This document shows, in pieces, positions 31,316-41,713 of a stretch of DNA of 64,000 bases (positions are counted from its first letter, which is position 1; the number at the start of each line of letters is the position of its first letter). Source of the DNA: Pollenia angustigena. Lineage: Eukaryota; Arthropoda; Insecta; Diptera; Polleniidae. The DNA lies in the NCBI GenBank assembly GCA_930367215.1, contig OV884060.1:211361253-211425252 (forward strand), in the 5' to 3' direction. Below the pieces are notes generated by a model. The model saw nothing but the letters and a program-made list of their open reading frames with translations, ran no database searches and was not told the origin of the DNA. The position numbers were made by a program, and so were the translations under genes.

Positions 31316-32249
31316 ACGGGTGATTTTTTAGCTATTATCTTTTTGGCAACACTGGTTTAAGCAGCTGACGCACGTTTCGTGTTTTGTTTCACTGTCAAAC
31401 CTCTTCAGTTTGGTCTATAATTTAACCATGAATCGTCTTACAAACGAACAACGCTTGCAAATTATTGAATTTTTTTATCGAAATGCGTGCTCTGTTAAGA
31501 AAGTTCATCGCGCGCTTCTTCCATTTTATGGTCAGTTTAATCGACCCACTCAAGCGGTTATTCGGTGCGTTAATAAGCAGAATTGTCGATTTTGGAGTGA
31601 AGATCAGCCAGAAGTATTGCAAGAGCTACCAATGCATCCAGAAAAAGTCAAAGTTTGGTGCGGTGTATGGGTTGGTGGCATTATTGGACCGTCCTTCTTC
31701 AACGATGATGCGAATCGTAACGTAACTGTGAATGGTGAGCGCTACCGTGAGATGATATCCAACTTTTTTTTGCCCAAAATGCAAGAGCTTGACTTGCATG
31801 ACATGTGGTTTTAACAAGACGGTGCCACATGCCACACAGCACGCTTAACAATAGACTTCTTGAGAGGCGAGTTCGGTGAACGTTTTATTTCACGTTCGGG
31901 ACCGGTCAATTGGCCGCCAAGATTGTGCGATTTAACGCCTTTAGACTATTTTTTGTGGGGCTATGTTAAAGCTCATGTCTATACACACATGCCCGCTTCA
32001 ATTGACGCATTGGAAGACATTGAAGCATTTATTCATGAGATACCGACCGAAATGTTGGAGAGAGTATGCCAAAATTGGACTAAGCGGATGGACCATTTGA
32101 GGCGCAGTCACGGTCAACATTTGCATGAAATAATCTTTACACATTAAATTATACGGACCGTAATATCGATTCAAATAAAGATTTCATGCATTTTTCTGAA
32201 TTTTATTTTTTTTTTTTAACTTTCCTATAGCTATTAAAAAATCACCCAT
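31316..32249 (+). mobile_element. Internally deleted DD41D mariner (rosa-like), TA-flanked
   Basis: The TIRs are ACGGGTGATTTTTTAGCTAT on the left and a complement of ATGGGTGATTTTTTAATAGC on the right. TA is present at 31314-31315 and 32250-32251. Length is 934 bp. Only one remnant coding sequence (31428-32147) is inside. It is the best preserved of four related relics in the window. Confidence 0.9.
31428..32147 (+). pseudogene. DD41D mariner transposase, deleted and interrupted
   Basis: It begins MNRLTNEQRLQIIEFFYRNA, followed by SVKKVHRALLPFYGQFNRPT, the first helix-turn-helix of the DNA-binding domain. At about codon 46 the frame jumps from RPTQAVIR to CVNKQNCRFWSEDQPE. Roughly 100-125 residues are lost, including the rest of the DNA-binding region and the first catalytic Asp. 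Later motifs survive: KVKVWCGVWVGGIIGP, NVTVNGERYREMISNFF, QDGATCHTAR (second Asp) and WPPRLCDLTPLDYFLWGYVK. From the Asp of QDG to the Asp of TPLD there are 41 residues, defining DD41D. A TAA stop replaces the Gln before QDG (31812-31814). The terminal NWTKRMDHLRRSHGQHLHEI is intact. It cannot encode active transposase. Confidence 0.92.
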
Positions 32250-32253
32250 TATA

Positions 32254-33500
32254 GCACTGTGTGTAATTTTTTAAATCATGGAAAAATAACCATATACGGA
32301 CACCACTATGTGCTAAACGACCAAAAAAAAAAAGACCCGTATCCCCCAGTTTCGGCCAAAATCATTGCCTTTTTTTATCGGCCTCCAAAGGTTTGGGGCC
32401 TCGGTGTAATTTTTGCAAAAAAAGTGATCATTTTCTTAGGCTCATATCATGCAAACTGTTCGGAGTTTGGATTTACCCTCTAGGGCAAAGTTGTAGCTCT
32501 TGCCATAAAGTACCAAAATTGTGAAAATATAAAATTAAGAAAACTTCATTTGCAAGATCAAAATCACAAAAAACTTAAAAAAGTTCGATTTTTTTACCTT
32601 TTTTTCTCCCGTGACCTGAGTCCATAGGTAATAAACCGTTCAAAATTCAAGGAAACAATCAACCACAGAAATGTACCTAAGCTCTCATTAAACATCTTTC
32701 TAGAACATATGAACTTCCGTGGAATGATTCTTAGCACCGTTTAGGTAGCCGGAAAAGTGAAAAATTTCCCGAAAATTCGTTTCGAGAAATAAAAAACAAA
32801 TGAAATTAAAAAATTTTTGGGAAATTTTTTCACTTTTGCGGCTACCCAAACGGTGTTAAGAATTATTCCTAGCAAGTTTATATGCTGCAGAAAGTTGTTT
32901 ATTGAGATCTAAGGTACATGTTCGTAGTTAATTGTTTCCTTAAATTTTGAACGGCTTGCTACCTATGGACCTGAACAGCAGAAAAAAGGTACAAAAAAAT
33001 CTAACTTTCGGGAAATTTTTCACTTTTGCGGCTACCTAAACGCTGCTAAGAATTACACCTAGGAAGTTCATATGTTTTAAATAGTTGTTTATTGAGATCC
33101 TAGGTACATTTTTATAGTTCATTGTTTACTTGAATTTTGAGCGGTTTGCTACCTATGGACCTGAATAGGGGAAAAAAAGGTAAAAATAATCGAACTTTTT
33201 TAAGTTTTTTGCAATTTTGATCTTGAAAATGAAGTTCTTTTGATTTTATATTTTCACAATTTTGGTACTTTATGGCAAGAGCTACAACTTTGCCTTAGAA
33301 GATAAATCAAAATTCCGAACAGTTTGCAAGATATGAGTCTGAGGAAATGGTCATTTTTTGCAAAAATTACACCGAGGCCCCAAATCTTTGGGGGCCCATA
33401 CAAAAAAGTGCACGACTTTGGGCAAAAGTGGGAGAAACTGGTATTTGTTTGGTCTTTTATCACTTGGTGGCGTCCATTTTTCTCGTGTTGCACTGTGTAA
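32254..33500. mobile_element. Long foldback element, about 1.25 kb
   Basis: Left arm 32280-32760 and right arm 33015-33490 are complementary through nearly their whole length. Landmarks are CATTTTCTTAGGCTCATATC, GTTGTAGCTCTTGCCATAAA and ACCTATGGACCTGAATAGGG. An additional copy of the inner right-arm segment (about 32815-33010) makes one half partly duplicated. No transposase is present. It abuts the mariner copy directly. GCACTGTGT-like words occur at both ends in direct orientation. Confidence 0.8.
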
Positions 33501-33514
33501 GTATATAAAATCAA

Positions 33515-33825
33515 AGCCTTGAAAAACCCGAAAATCTATATTTTTTAAGTTGTTATATAAAACTATTTTTATACTTATTTGTTTAATTAAACTAGTTTTT
33601 GCCCAGTGGTGGAAACTCGACCATAATTATTTATGCAAATATGAAGAAAACTTTCATACAAGTATAAATGAAAATATATGTATGTTTCGAGAATTTGTTT
33701 TTTTCGTCTTAGTGGATCGATTTGCCGGGGGACCACATGTTAACTTGTACTAAAGTCCGTTAATGTTTAATTTAATTTTGTAAGTTCAATAATATAAAAA
33801 AATCAGAAAGTACTAATTGAAAAAT
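33515..33825. other. No recognised gene
   Basis: A 67-residue frame (33550-33753) begins with a hydrophobic run (IFILICLIKLVFA) but lacks any domain. ATTTGCCGGGGGACCAC near 33720 recurs in changed form near 56869 (ATTTGCCGAGAGACCA). It is therefore more likely the flank of the repeat family than a gene. Confidence 0.4.
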
Positions 33826-34610
33826 AAAAGTACCAAGAAGTCTTCTGTTTTAGTTTCTCAATTACTCTGGACTTTGCATGTTGAATTTTTTGTTTCTAGG
33901 TTCAATAGTAATGCAAATTCAAAAAGTACCGTTTAAATAACGAAAAAGTACCAGAAATATCCTTCTTACAGATTCTCATTCACAATAGACGTTTAATTTT
34001 GAATTTCTACGTCCAATACTAATGGATACTAATTCAAAAAGTACCAGTTGAAGAACAAAAAAAGTACCAAAAATTCCTTCTTATAAATTATTGTCTACTC
34101 AGGACATTGCATCTTGAATTTTATATTTCTAGGCCAGTATTAAAATTTAAAAAGTACCAAATGTAGAAGGAAAAAAGTACCAAAAAGCTCTCCCGTACAG
34201 ATTCCTATTAACTCAGGACCAGGCATGTTTAGTTCTATGTTTCAAGGTCAAATTTTAACGAAAATTCAAAAAGTACCTGTTGAAGAATAAAAAAGTACCA
34301 ACATGGTTCATCTTATCGGTTCTCATTTACTCAGGACCCTGCACCTATAATTTTATGTTTCTTACTTAAATATTATAGAAAATTAAAAAATTACCACATG
34401 CACAAAAATATCCCCTTTTTGATACCTTTTTCCCCGCATTGAATTACCAAAAATTTCAGTATTGCATTGGGAGCGTTTAATTTAATACGAATGAATATGA
34501 CAATGAATGGGGAAGACTGTTTTGTGAAAAAAGTACCAAAAATATATACGAATTTTACCCGAAAATGTACCAAATTTATATTTGTATTATTAAGATAAAT
34601 CACGAATTAT
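33826..34610. repeat. Tandem array, GGTACTTTT family, reversed
   Basis: About six units of 110-125 bp with AAAAAGTACC, GAAAAAGTACCA and CAGGAC markers are the reverse complement of the array at 13905-17290. The last unit merges with sequence also found at 56380-56620. Confidence 0.8.
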
Positions 34611-34639
34611 TAGTATTGTGGTTATTTTATTGAACTATT

Positions 34640-34962
34640 TATGGTTTTTAATCCAAATTTTTAATATTTTTAATTAGGCTTAAGTTCATTAAATTTAATT
34701 TTCATTAAATTATTTTTATGAAGAAAGGAATTTTACAACATGAAAATCAATTAAAATTTATTGATAATTTTTCATTATTGACTCAATCTGGGCTCGAACC
34801 CAGGTGTTTACGGACAGGTTACCCTGACATGTTTCGATTGCAACCACTCAATCTCCTCAGAGGGCTTGCCGTTTAACACTCGCAGCCATCGACGACTGCT
34901 GACGTCATTAGTCAAACATCAATCCTTAAACCAAATTGTATTCAACCTTCAACGAATGTGAT
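34640..34962 (-). mobile_element. SINE, tRNA-related head (copy 3)
   Basis: Minus-strand sequence matches copies 1 and 2: GTTTAAGGATTGATGTTTGA, AGTCGTCGATGGCTGCGAGT, CAATCGAAACATGTCAGGG and the T-arm CCTGGGTTCGAGCCCAG, which is a perfect five-base stem. This is the best preserved B box of the three. Confidence 0.8.
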
Positions 34963-36030
34963 AAATTTTTTATTACTTTATTTATTGCTTTAAAATACCG
35001 GTTTTTTACGTTAACACCCTTGAAGGGAGAATTTCAAAAATGTACCAAAAATGCACGCTTAAGTAAATACCTTTTACTAAATGGTGTATTTTTTGTTCAA
35101 ATCGGTTGAAAAACAGAGGAGGAAACTGTTCTTAACTGTTTTGACTTTGCCGATTTATAAATAAGATATTTAGAAATAATAAATATATTCAGGTATGTGA
35201 TAAAAATCTATCGATTTAAAAACGATCGCTTTAGTATAATGAATTTTAAGCGTTTTAAAATCTATTTCTGAATTATTGTCTTAATGTCTTGTTCAAATAA
35301 CGTTTATAATATAAAATTTAAAAAAAAAATATAGACTGCAAAAAGAGGAAAATGAAAACAATTTTCAATAGTTTTCCATCACATACCTGACTTTACAGTT
35401 GAAATCGGATAAGCGCATGCTGTTCAGTTGAAAAAATCGCTTAATTGCAATGAAATATTTTTCTGTATTAGTTTGGACGAATTTTAAAGAGTTTAAGCAC
35501 TTAAGCGAATTTCGTTTAATTGAAAACCTCGTTTAAATGGAATGAAATTCCTGATGTTTGTCGCTTAACCGAATTTAACTGTACATATTTCGATAAATAA
35601 AATCTAGTTGTAAAATGTTCAAGATTTTAACTCTTTTAAGCTTTGCACATCACAATGAAAAATGCGAAGATCTTCATATTGATTGAATTTTATGGAAAAT
35701 TTATTTACTTTTTTATCGGGGAGTTCTGAAGCAGTTATGCCTTCTTACACCCTTAGCCTACAAAATTCCAAAGCAATGAATGTTTCCCCAAGCCAAAAGT
35801 CTTTTCATATTATGATAATTAACTTTGACAGCCTACAACAGGGGTTCTTGGAATATAGTTAACAAAAACTCTAGATTACTAACTAACATCAACAGTTTAT
35901 TCCAAGTTCAGCAACAGTGTAACATACAAAAATTGTTTAAAACTTTTTCCTTTTTTTAAAAAAAAATCCCATGTTAAAAAAACAACCTTAATCAATTTAA
36001 ACACTCACTACTTTATTCACTTATAAATTA
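34963..36030. other. No recognised gene
   Basis: AT-rich DNA. No ORF or inverted repeat was defined. It precedes a pyrimidine tract and candidate exon. Confidence 0.35.
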
Positions 36031-36062
36031 ATTTTTTTTTTTTTTTTTTTTTTTTTGTTCAG

Positions 36063-36392
36063 AATATTTTAAAATTTCATTTTCATTTCAATTTCGCTTC
36101 ATTACTTAACAAAACAATAGCATCACTAATAAACCATTAAGTAATAATATGTCTACTGTTGTAATCATACGAAAACAGCAAACAACAACAACAACAAAAA
36201 CAAAAAAGTGACAAAATCCAGTAGGTGTCTGTGACAATTGTAATTTTTACGTTAAAATAGAGGTGTAGACGAAGACAACACTAAACTTAAGTGAAGAAGG
36301 GAAAAAAATCTTAAAATAAAAAACTACTAAAAAAGGCAAGGAAAGACAAATGATGCATCATCCGATGAACAACTTACATTCAAGCAATGAAG
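36063..36392 (+). other. Candidate host exon with start codon
   Basis: A 26-base T run plus GTTCAG (AG at 36061-36062) forms a strong acceptor. The segment is CAA/AAAC-rich like a fly 5' UTR. It ends with a possible first coding piece from 36350 (MMHHPMNNLHSSNE) in good start context (GACAAATGATG), and a donor AATGAAG|GTATCT after 36392. If unspliced, the frame ends about 20 codons later, so coding use depends on splicing. I cannot name the gene. No downstream exon is recognisable in the remaining 27 kb. Confidence 0.35.
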
Positions 36393-36789
36393 GTATCTTT
36401 TCACACATGAAGATGATAATGATGATCTTTAACAAAAAAATAAAAAAGGTTTAATTTTTTTTAATGCCTCTGGTGATGATGCAGTTTTAAATTTAAACTT
36501 TAATAACATAAAAACAAAAAAATTTAGTAAAAATTTTAAATAAATGTAGGTGGCAATTACAAATTTTTCGCAGTTAAAGTTAAAGAAATATTTATATAGA
36601 AAAAAAGATCAGAAATAAAAATTACAGCAATAAATACAAATTATGTTTTAAATCACAAGATTTAATGAAAAATCTTAAATAGAAATAATTAATCTTATAA
36701 ATAAATCGGCAAAGGCAAAATAGTCAGGAATAATACACCATTTATTTTTTTTTTTTTTTTTTGTATGTTCAAATCCTGTACAACAAGAG
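36393..36789. other. No recognised gene (intron-like)
   Basis: AT-rich DNA following the candidate donor. It includes a T run at about 36745-36762. Nothing else is defined. Confidence 0.35.
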
Positions 36790-36792
36790 TTA

Positions 36793-37394
36793 TGGCGATT
36801 TCTTTTCTGAGAAAAATATGTTACAGTATATACATGTTACATTTTCTAATGTTACCTATAATCACTCGAAGTGTTACATGTTGTGCAATTTCAATAGAAC
36901 ACAATTAGTGCTTTTATTTACAACTATTACACTTTCATCATTAATGTACTTAATGAGCGATTTTTAAAGCTATTTAAGCGGTTTCTGCACGCTATTACGG
37001 GTTGGAAACAAATATTAACATCACTAATGGCGTATAAAAATTAAAACGTTTATAATATAAATAGACTTTTTTTGATTTTAATGTGTAAATATTTTATATT
37101 TTGTTCTAAAACAAATTGTTTACAAAGTTATGAGCGTTATGAATTATGACAAACAAAATAAAGCATTTGTTCTACAAAGAAAATAGCAAGTACCAAAGTT
37201 GTAGAACAGGGCAGTATGAACACCTTAAGTAAAAGTAAGGGTAAAATATGCAACATGTTTTGCACGTTTTTCATTAACATATTCACAAAAGAACTTGAAA
37301 ATTTTTCCCACAGTTGTATTTTTTGTACAAACGAACACAAAAATGTAGAACATGTAACATTAATGCAACATTTTTCTCAGAAAAGAAATCGCCA
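36793..37394. mobile_element. MITE, TTA-flanked (Harbinger-like), 602 bp
   Basis: TGGCGATTTCTTTTCTGAGA at the left and its complement at the right are flanked by TTA (36790-36792, 37395-37397). Inner arms also share GTTACAT-containing sequence. The 60-68 residue frames within it are incidental. Confidence 0.85.
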
Positions 37395-37486
37395 TTAATC
37401 TTATAATTAGAGTGCAGAAAAGTATTATCGATAAGTTAAACTAAATTGAGACGGCAAATGCGCAAATGCAAGTATACATATTTACA

Positions 37487-37704
37487 GGGGTGTGCTGGAA
37501 ATCGCAAACGCAAAACGCAAGAATTTTAAAGGTCGTTTTTTAGTAACATTTCTGTAATAAAAGAATTTTATGACAAATATTATACAAACATTTCTCTATT
37601 AAACAGAATTTTATAACAAAAATTATATAAATTTGATTAAAATTGTATTATAAACAGCCTCCAAATTCTTGCGTTTTGCGTTTGCAATTTCCAGCACACC
37701 CCCC
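37487..37704. mobile_element. MITE with GGGGTGTGCTGG ends
   Basis: The ends are GGGGTGTGCTGGAAATCGCA and the complement. Arms include CGCAAACGCAAAACGCAAGA, nearly perfect over about 38 bp. A CA precedes the left end, giving a hAT-like CAGGGGTG, but no 8-bp duplication is evident. Confidence 0.75.
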
Positions 37705-37804
37705 TTAGACATAATTAACTAAAAATTGATTATAATAGTTTTGATTTTCTAATGTGTAAAATGTTTATATAAATAAGACTTAAAGCTAGTTGCGTTGCTA
37801 TTAA

Positions 37805-38068
37805 GTGCTGGTTCACACAGGTCAAGTTTGACTCTTCAAGTCTTGAGCTTTTAGGAGAGAGGGGTAAAGAGAATGGAAAGGGGTACATACTTGACCGTAC
37901 CAGTCAGTTTTGTATTTTTCTTTTCTTTTTTCATCCGTAATATAATAAAAAGCTACAAAGTTGAAGGAAAAGAAAAAAAAATTAATTTTGTGCATGAACG
38001 TGAACGCAAGTTCAAAAGAAAATTTAAATAAAACTGTTCAAGTAAACTTGACCTGTGTGAACCAGCAC
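37805..38068. mobile_element. MITE, TAA-flanked, GTGCTGGTTCACAC family
   Basis: The ends are GTGCTGGTTCACACAGGTCA and its complement, with TAA at 37802-37804 and 38069-38071. A shorter sister is at 46574-46717. It lies within the 3' end of the minus-strand LINE. Confidence 0.85.
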
Positions 38069-38105
38069 TAAGTTGTTGTGTTCGAGGAAGATTATTCCAG
38101 ACGAT

Positions 38106-39452
38106 CAGTGTTGCCACTTTGTATGTAATTACCCGAATTTGGTATAATTTTTAATGTAGTGGGTAGAGCGTGGGTAATTTCTCTTAGGTGTAATTGAGGT
38201 GTAATTTAAAATTCTTGCTTCCGATACCTAAATAAAATCAAGATTCGATATCAGTGACGACATTTATTTCCCTTTATATATTGTTGATTAAAAATTCAGT
38301 CTTCTGAACCAAAGTCTCGATTTTTTTTTTAAGAAAAGTCTTCAATCATTAAATATATATTTTCAAAAGATCAATGACGAATGTCGCAAGATGAATTCTT
38401 AGATTTGGATAGAGATGGCTATCATAGTGATTTAGAACCTAAAAGTCTATTGAAAAAAGTTATTTAAACTAAAAACTAGCCTAGGGGAAGATATATTTCC
38501 AATATTCCAACATATAATTAATTTTATTTTTATCTGGCAACTTTCAAATGCTTTAGTTTGAAGAATATTTAACGCCCTTAACGGTTGTAAAACTGAATAA
38601 CGAAAGGGACAGTTCTACTTTACAGTTTACTAAATAAGTATGAAAGGTATTTCTTAAGACCTAAAACTTAAACAAAAAAAAATTAATATTAATCGCAGAT
38701 AATTACACGACATTACCATTTGAAACTGATTTCAAACATATAGGAACCGCGCCTGTCCTTGACGAAACGCATTGCAGACGTCCAATTTTGTTTCTCTTTT
38801 TCGAGCATTGTTGATGCACAATGTTGACCTCCAAGACGTCAATTGTTGCTAGCACAAGCCAGTGACTTCAGAGCCCTACGGAAAACAAACATGAGGTGTC
38901 AAATCGCACGGCCTAAAAGTCTAATTGACACTTTTTCATTTCTATATCAACACATTGCCTTTATTTGTGAAAAATAAGTTTCGTCATTTAAATCATAAAA
39001 TTACGAGAATCGATGGCTCATTTTAGATAATTTGGTGGCGTTTTTCCAGCATGAATCTATTCATGATGATGTGACTGAGCAAAAAGTGAAAGCAGTATGA
39101 CAGTTCGTTTGACAGCTAACCTTTCGTAAGCGCTACGGGGCTAAAAAACTCTAATTAAAAAGGAATGGCAATCAGCATTTTGAACTTTCCTAACTCAGCT
39201 AACTCATTATTTTAGGAGTTTTATTTTATGTTTTTTTTTTTATGCTTTTAAGTTTTTAATATTATTTTTGTTAATTTATTTTAAATTACAATAAGAATCT
39301 TAACAGTTTGGCTCTTCTTTCAATGAGTTTGTTGTGTTTTTGCTTCTTTCAGTAAATAAAACTACAATTTTATATCAGGTGTAATTTCATTTAAATCGGG
39401 TAATTTTGCTTCAACTCAAGTGTAATTTTGAATTTTGCTGGTGGTTACACTG
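38106..39452. mobile_element. TIR element inserted in LINE 3' end
   Basis: The ends are CAGTGTTGCCACTTTG and the complement of CAGTGTAACCACC, each bordered by AT. ACCCGAATTT and AAATCGGGTAATTTTG are subterminal partners. Inside lies a mariner relic (38714-39160). The CAGTGTTGCC end resembles hAT termini, but an 8-bp duplication is not seen; the flanks share only AT. Confidence 0.65.
38714..39160 (-). pseudogene. DD41D-type mariner relic
   Basis: The minus strand reads a degraded catalytic end (RPCDLTPHVCFP, about 38890-38917). It then reads the C-terminal MLEKEKQNWTSAMRFVKDRR and GSYMFEISFK (38720-38815), matching NWTKRMDHLRRSHG of 32080-32110. Upstream only the 5' non-coding GACAGTTCGTTTGACAGCTA (39090-39112) remains, shared with 28335-28360. 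Most of the gene is deleted. Confidence 0.65.
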
Positions 39453-41041
39453 ATTCGGATACAAGAGAACGGTGGAATAGAATTATGATATTTTTTCCCC
39501 TAACTGATCTGGCAAACCTAATCTTATCAATGAGAAATTGTGGCGTATCCGAATAAATGATTTTATGCAGAAATAAAAGCACACGTATGTTAAGAAGGAT
39601 GTTAAACGAAACTCCATATAGTTTCAGAGAAAAGTGCGAAACATGATCATATCCTCTCAGTCCATATACATATCTAATAACATTGTTGCATAAAACATTA
39701 AGCTTACCCTTGCTTATTGAGTCACAGCTGGCAAAAATTAAATTAGGAATAATATAAGATTTTGCAAGAAGTATTTAGTCTTATATTTAATGGAGTATAA
39801 TGCTGTTAGGACCAAAGACATCTTAGCTTTGTGTACGTATGCCCCACAAGTGCGTTAATATGGTTATTCCAAGTAAGATTATTATTAAAAACTAATCCAA
39901 GGTTTTTGGCAGCATTAACTATAGTGACTTTTTCACCATCTATCAAAATACCAACGTCGGCAATATGTTTCATTGTTTTCCTACGAATAATGATACACTT
40001 TGATTTGCGAGGGTTTGAACAAAGCCCATTTGCAGTTTCCCAGATATAGATCTTATTAAGTTCCTCATTAAGTTTCGTTATATTTTCAGCGATGGAAATG
40101 ACTGGACTGCTTAAATACAACTGCACATCATCTGCGTACTTATGTATATTGCAGTGCGAAAGCTGGTTTGGTAAATCATTAACATAAATAGAGAAAAGGA
40201 GTGGTCCAAGGATTGAGCCTTGGGGCACACCCCTAGATAAATTTAAAAACGACGATTGAAGTTTGTCCGAAAACACAAATTGCCGGCGTCTTTTGAGGTA
40301 TGACGACAACAGACGCGTGGAGGTCAAGGAAAAGTTTAAAAAATGTCGGAGTAACGAGCAAAGCGTGCCGTGGTCCACTGTGTCAAAGGCCTTAGAGTGA
40401 TCCAGAAGAATCAAGAAGTTTACTTTTCCTGTATCTAGGTCACGTCGTATGTTTTCAGTCACGTCCAGTAAAGCAGAAACACAACTATGGTTTTGACGAA
40501 ACCCCGATTGTTTATCAGACAACAAGTTATTAGATTTGATATATGACGACATTTGATTATAAATTAGTTTTTCAAGAACCTTAGATAGAAAGCACAGGAT
40601 GGCAGCAATTGGCCTGAATTCTGAGTCATTTTTCGGTATTGGAATTATTTTAGCTTATTTCCATTTCGACGGAAAAGTGCTCGTCATTATAATAGTGTTG
40701 AACAAATGTGATATATATGGCAGGAGTATAGGCAACAATATCCTTATAAATTTAGGGTGTATGTTATCAGAGCCAACAGCATTTGATTTAATTGACAAAA
40801 AGCTAAGTAAGACTTCAGATTGACTTACACACGCTAATTGAAACACATTAATATTATTTTCGTTAACATTATGATTTATATAAGTTGTAAGAAGTGCTAT
40901 CTATTGGTAGTAGAGGTAAATTTGTAAAAGTTCTGTTAAGCTCTTCAACGTCGACCTGAGAACTATTTGTACTCATAGAGTGACCAATTCCAAGTTTGTC
41001 TAGAGCCTATTGCAGAGCCAAAGCGTTTAGAATAATACTTA

Positions 41042-41381
41042 TGGCCATTTTCTCAATGTATCGACAAACTGTCTGTTACTTAATGTCAACATAAATTTAT
41101 TGGACCGATAAACTGTCCGTTAACGATTTTGGGTTTCTCAATATACCGACAAAAAACAAAGTTTTCAGCTGGCAACGCCACTCAAAATACATGTAAAAGT
41201 TGGGAGTCAGCTGATTGAATTTATCTGTACGGCAAATAAAAGGAAAATAAATAATTGGCAGATGAGTGCCGGTTAGCTTTGCGATAAAATCGAAGCAAAT
41301 GAGACATTGAGAAAACCAAATTTCTTTAATGTGCAGTTTTTCGTTGGGAAAAAAGATAATCGCCTAATGAGAAAATGGCCA
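41042..41381. mobile_element. MITE, TTA-flanked, in LINE
   Basis: The ends TGGCCATTTTCTCA and TGAGAAAATGGCCA are flanked by TTA at 41039-41041 and 41382-41384. Length is 340 bp. It splits the linker region of the minus-strand LINE, so it is younger than the LINE. Confidence 0.85.
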
Positions 41382-41509
41382 TTAGTCTTTGCAATTTTAA
41401 TGCCAAGGTTAACATTTCTTCTTGCAGCTTTAAATTCAGCTCTTAAACTTGAGGTTCGAAAACGCTTCCATCTTGAATAAGCACAATCTCGTTTAGATAT
41501 CAAAAGTTT

Positions 41510-41705
41510 AATATTGGCAGAAAAGGTAAAAATTTACTGAAAATATGTAATAAAATCTGAGAGGGTAAAAAAGGGTAAATTCGGTTGCCTAATAGTTCCA
41601 AAACTAAAAGAGATCCAAAAAAACTTATCGTTGTTCATTAGAATAATAATAAGCGCAAAGGTGTCTGGTACTTTTTTGAAATTCGGCCCTTTTGGGAAAT
41701 AAACT
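41510..41705. repeat. Fragment related to the GTACTTTTTTGAAATT repeat
   Basis: CTGGTACTTTTTTGAAATTC and nearby sequence match, reversed, the text near 56720-56780 (AAAAGTACCAGACACC, GAACAACGATTAG). This fragment is the target of the hAT-like element that follows and resumes at 42538. Confidence 0.55.
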
Positions 41706-41713
41706 GGTATAAC

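Larger units (their letters stand above)
38072..41505 (-). pseudogene. LINE (CR1/Jockey-like), minus strand, nested insertions
   Basis: In minus-strand order: a linker KRDCAYSRWKRFRTSSLR (41440-41500), FIRILLPILLPYISHLFNTI, FRPIAAI (40590-40620), SDKQSGFRQNHSCVSALLD, LLDHSKAFDTVDHGTL (motif A), LSRGVPQGSILGPLLF (motif B), HKYADDVQLYL (motif C, about 40128) and KNLGLVFNNNLTWNNHINA. Further decayed sequence runs to a terminal VWNNLP-like motif near 38090. 39806-40552 is still open for 248 codons. Stops and shifts occur at about 40650 and below 39806. It is interrupted by DNA elements at 41042-41381, 38106-39452 and 37805-38068. Removing the middle one with a 2-bp AT overlap restores the reading frame across the WNNLP motif. 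It is homologous to the LINE at 14178-16634. Confidence 0.9.

Noticed and set aside
33550..33753. Small secreted protein suggested by a hydrophobic N-terminus (IFILICLIKLVFAQ)
   Set aside because: Part of the frame is shared, changed, with 56869 in a repeat flank; no domain, no splice or promoter support.
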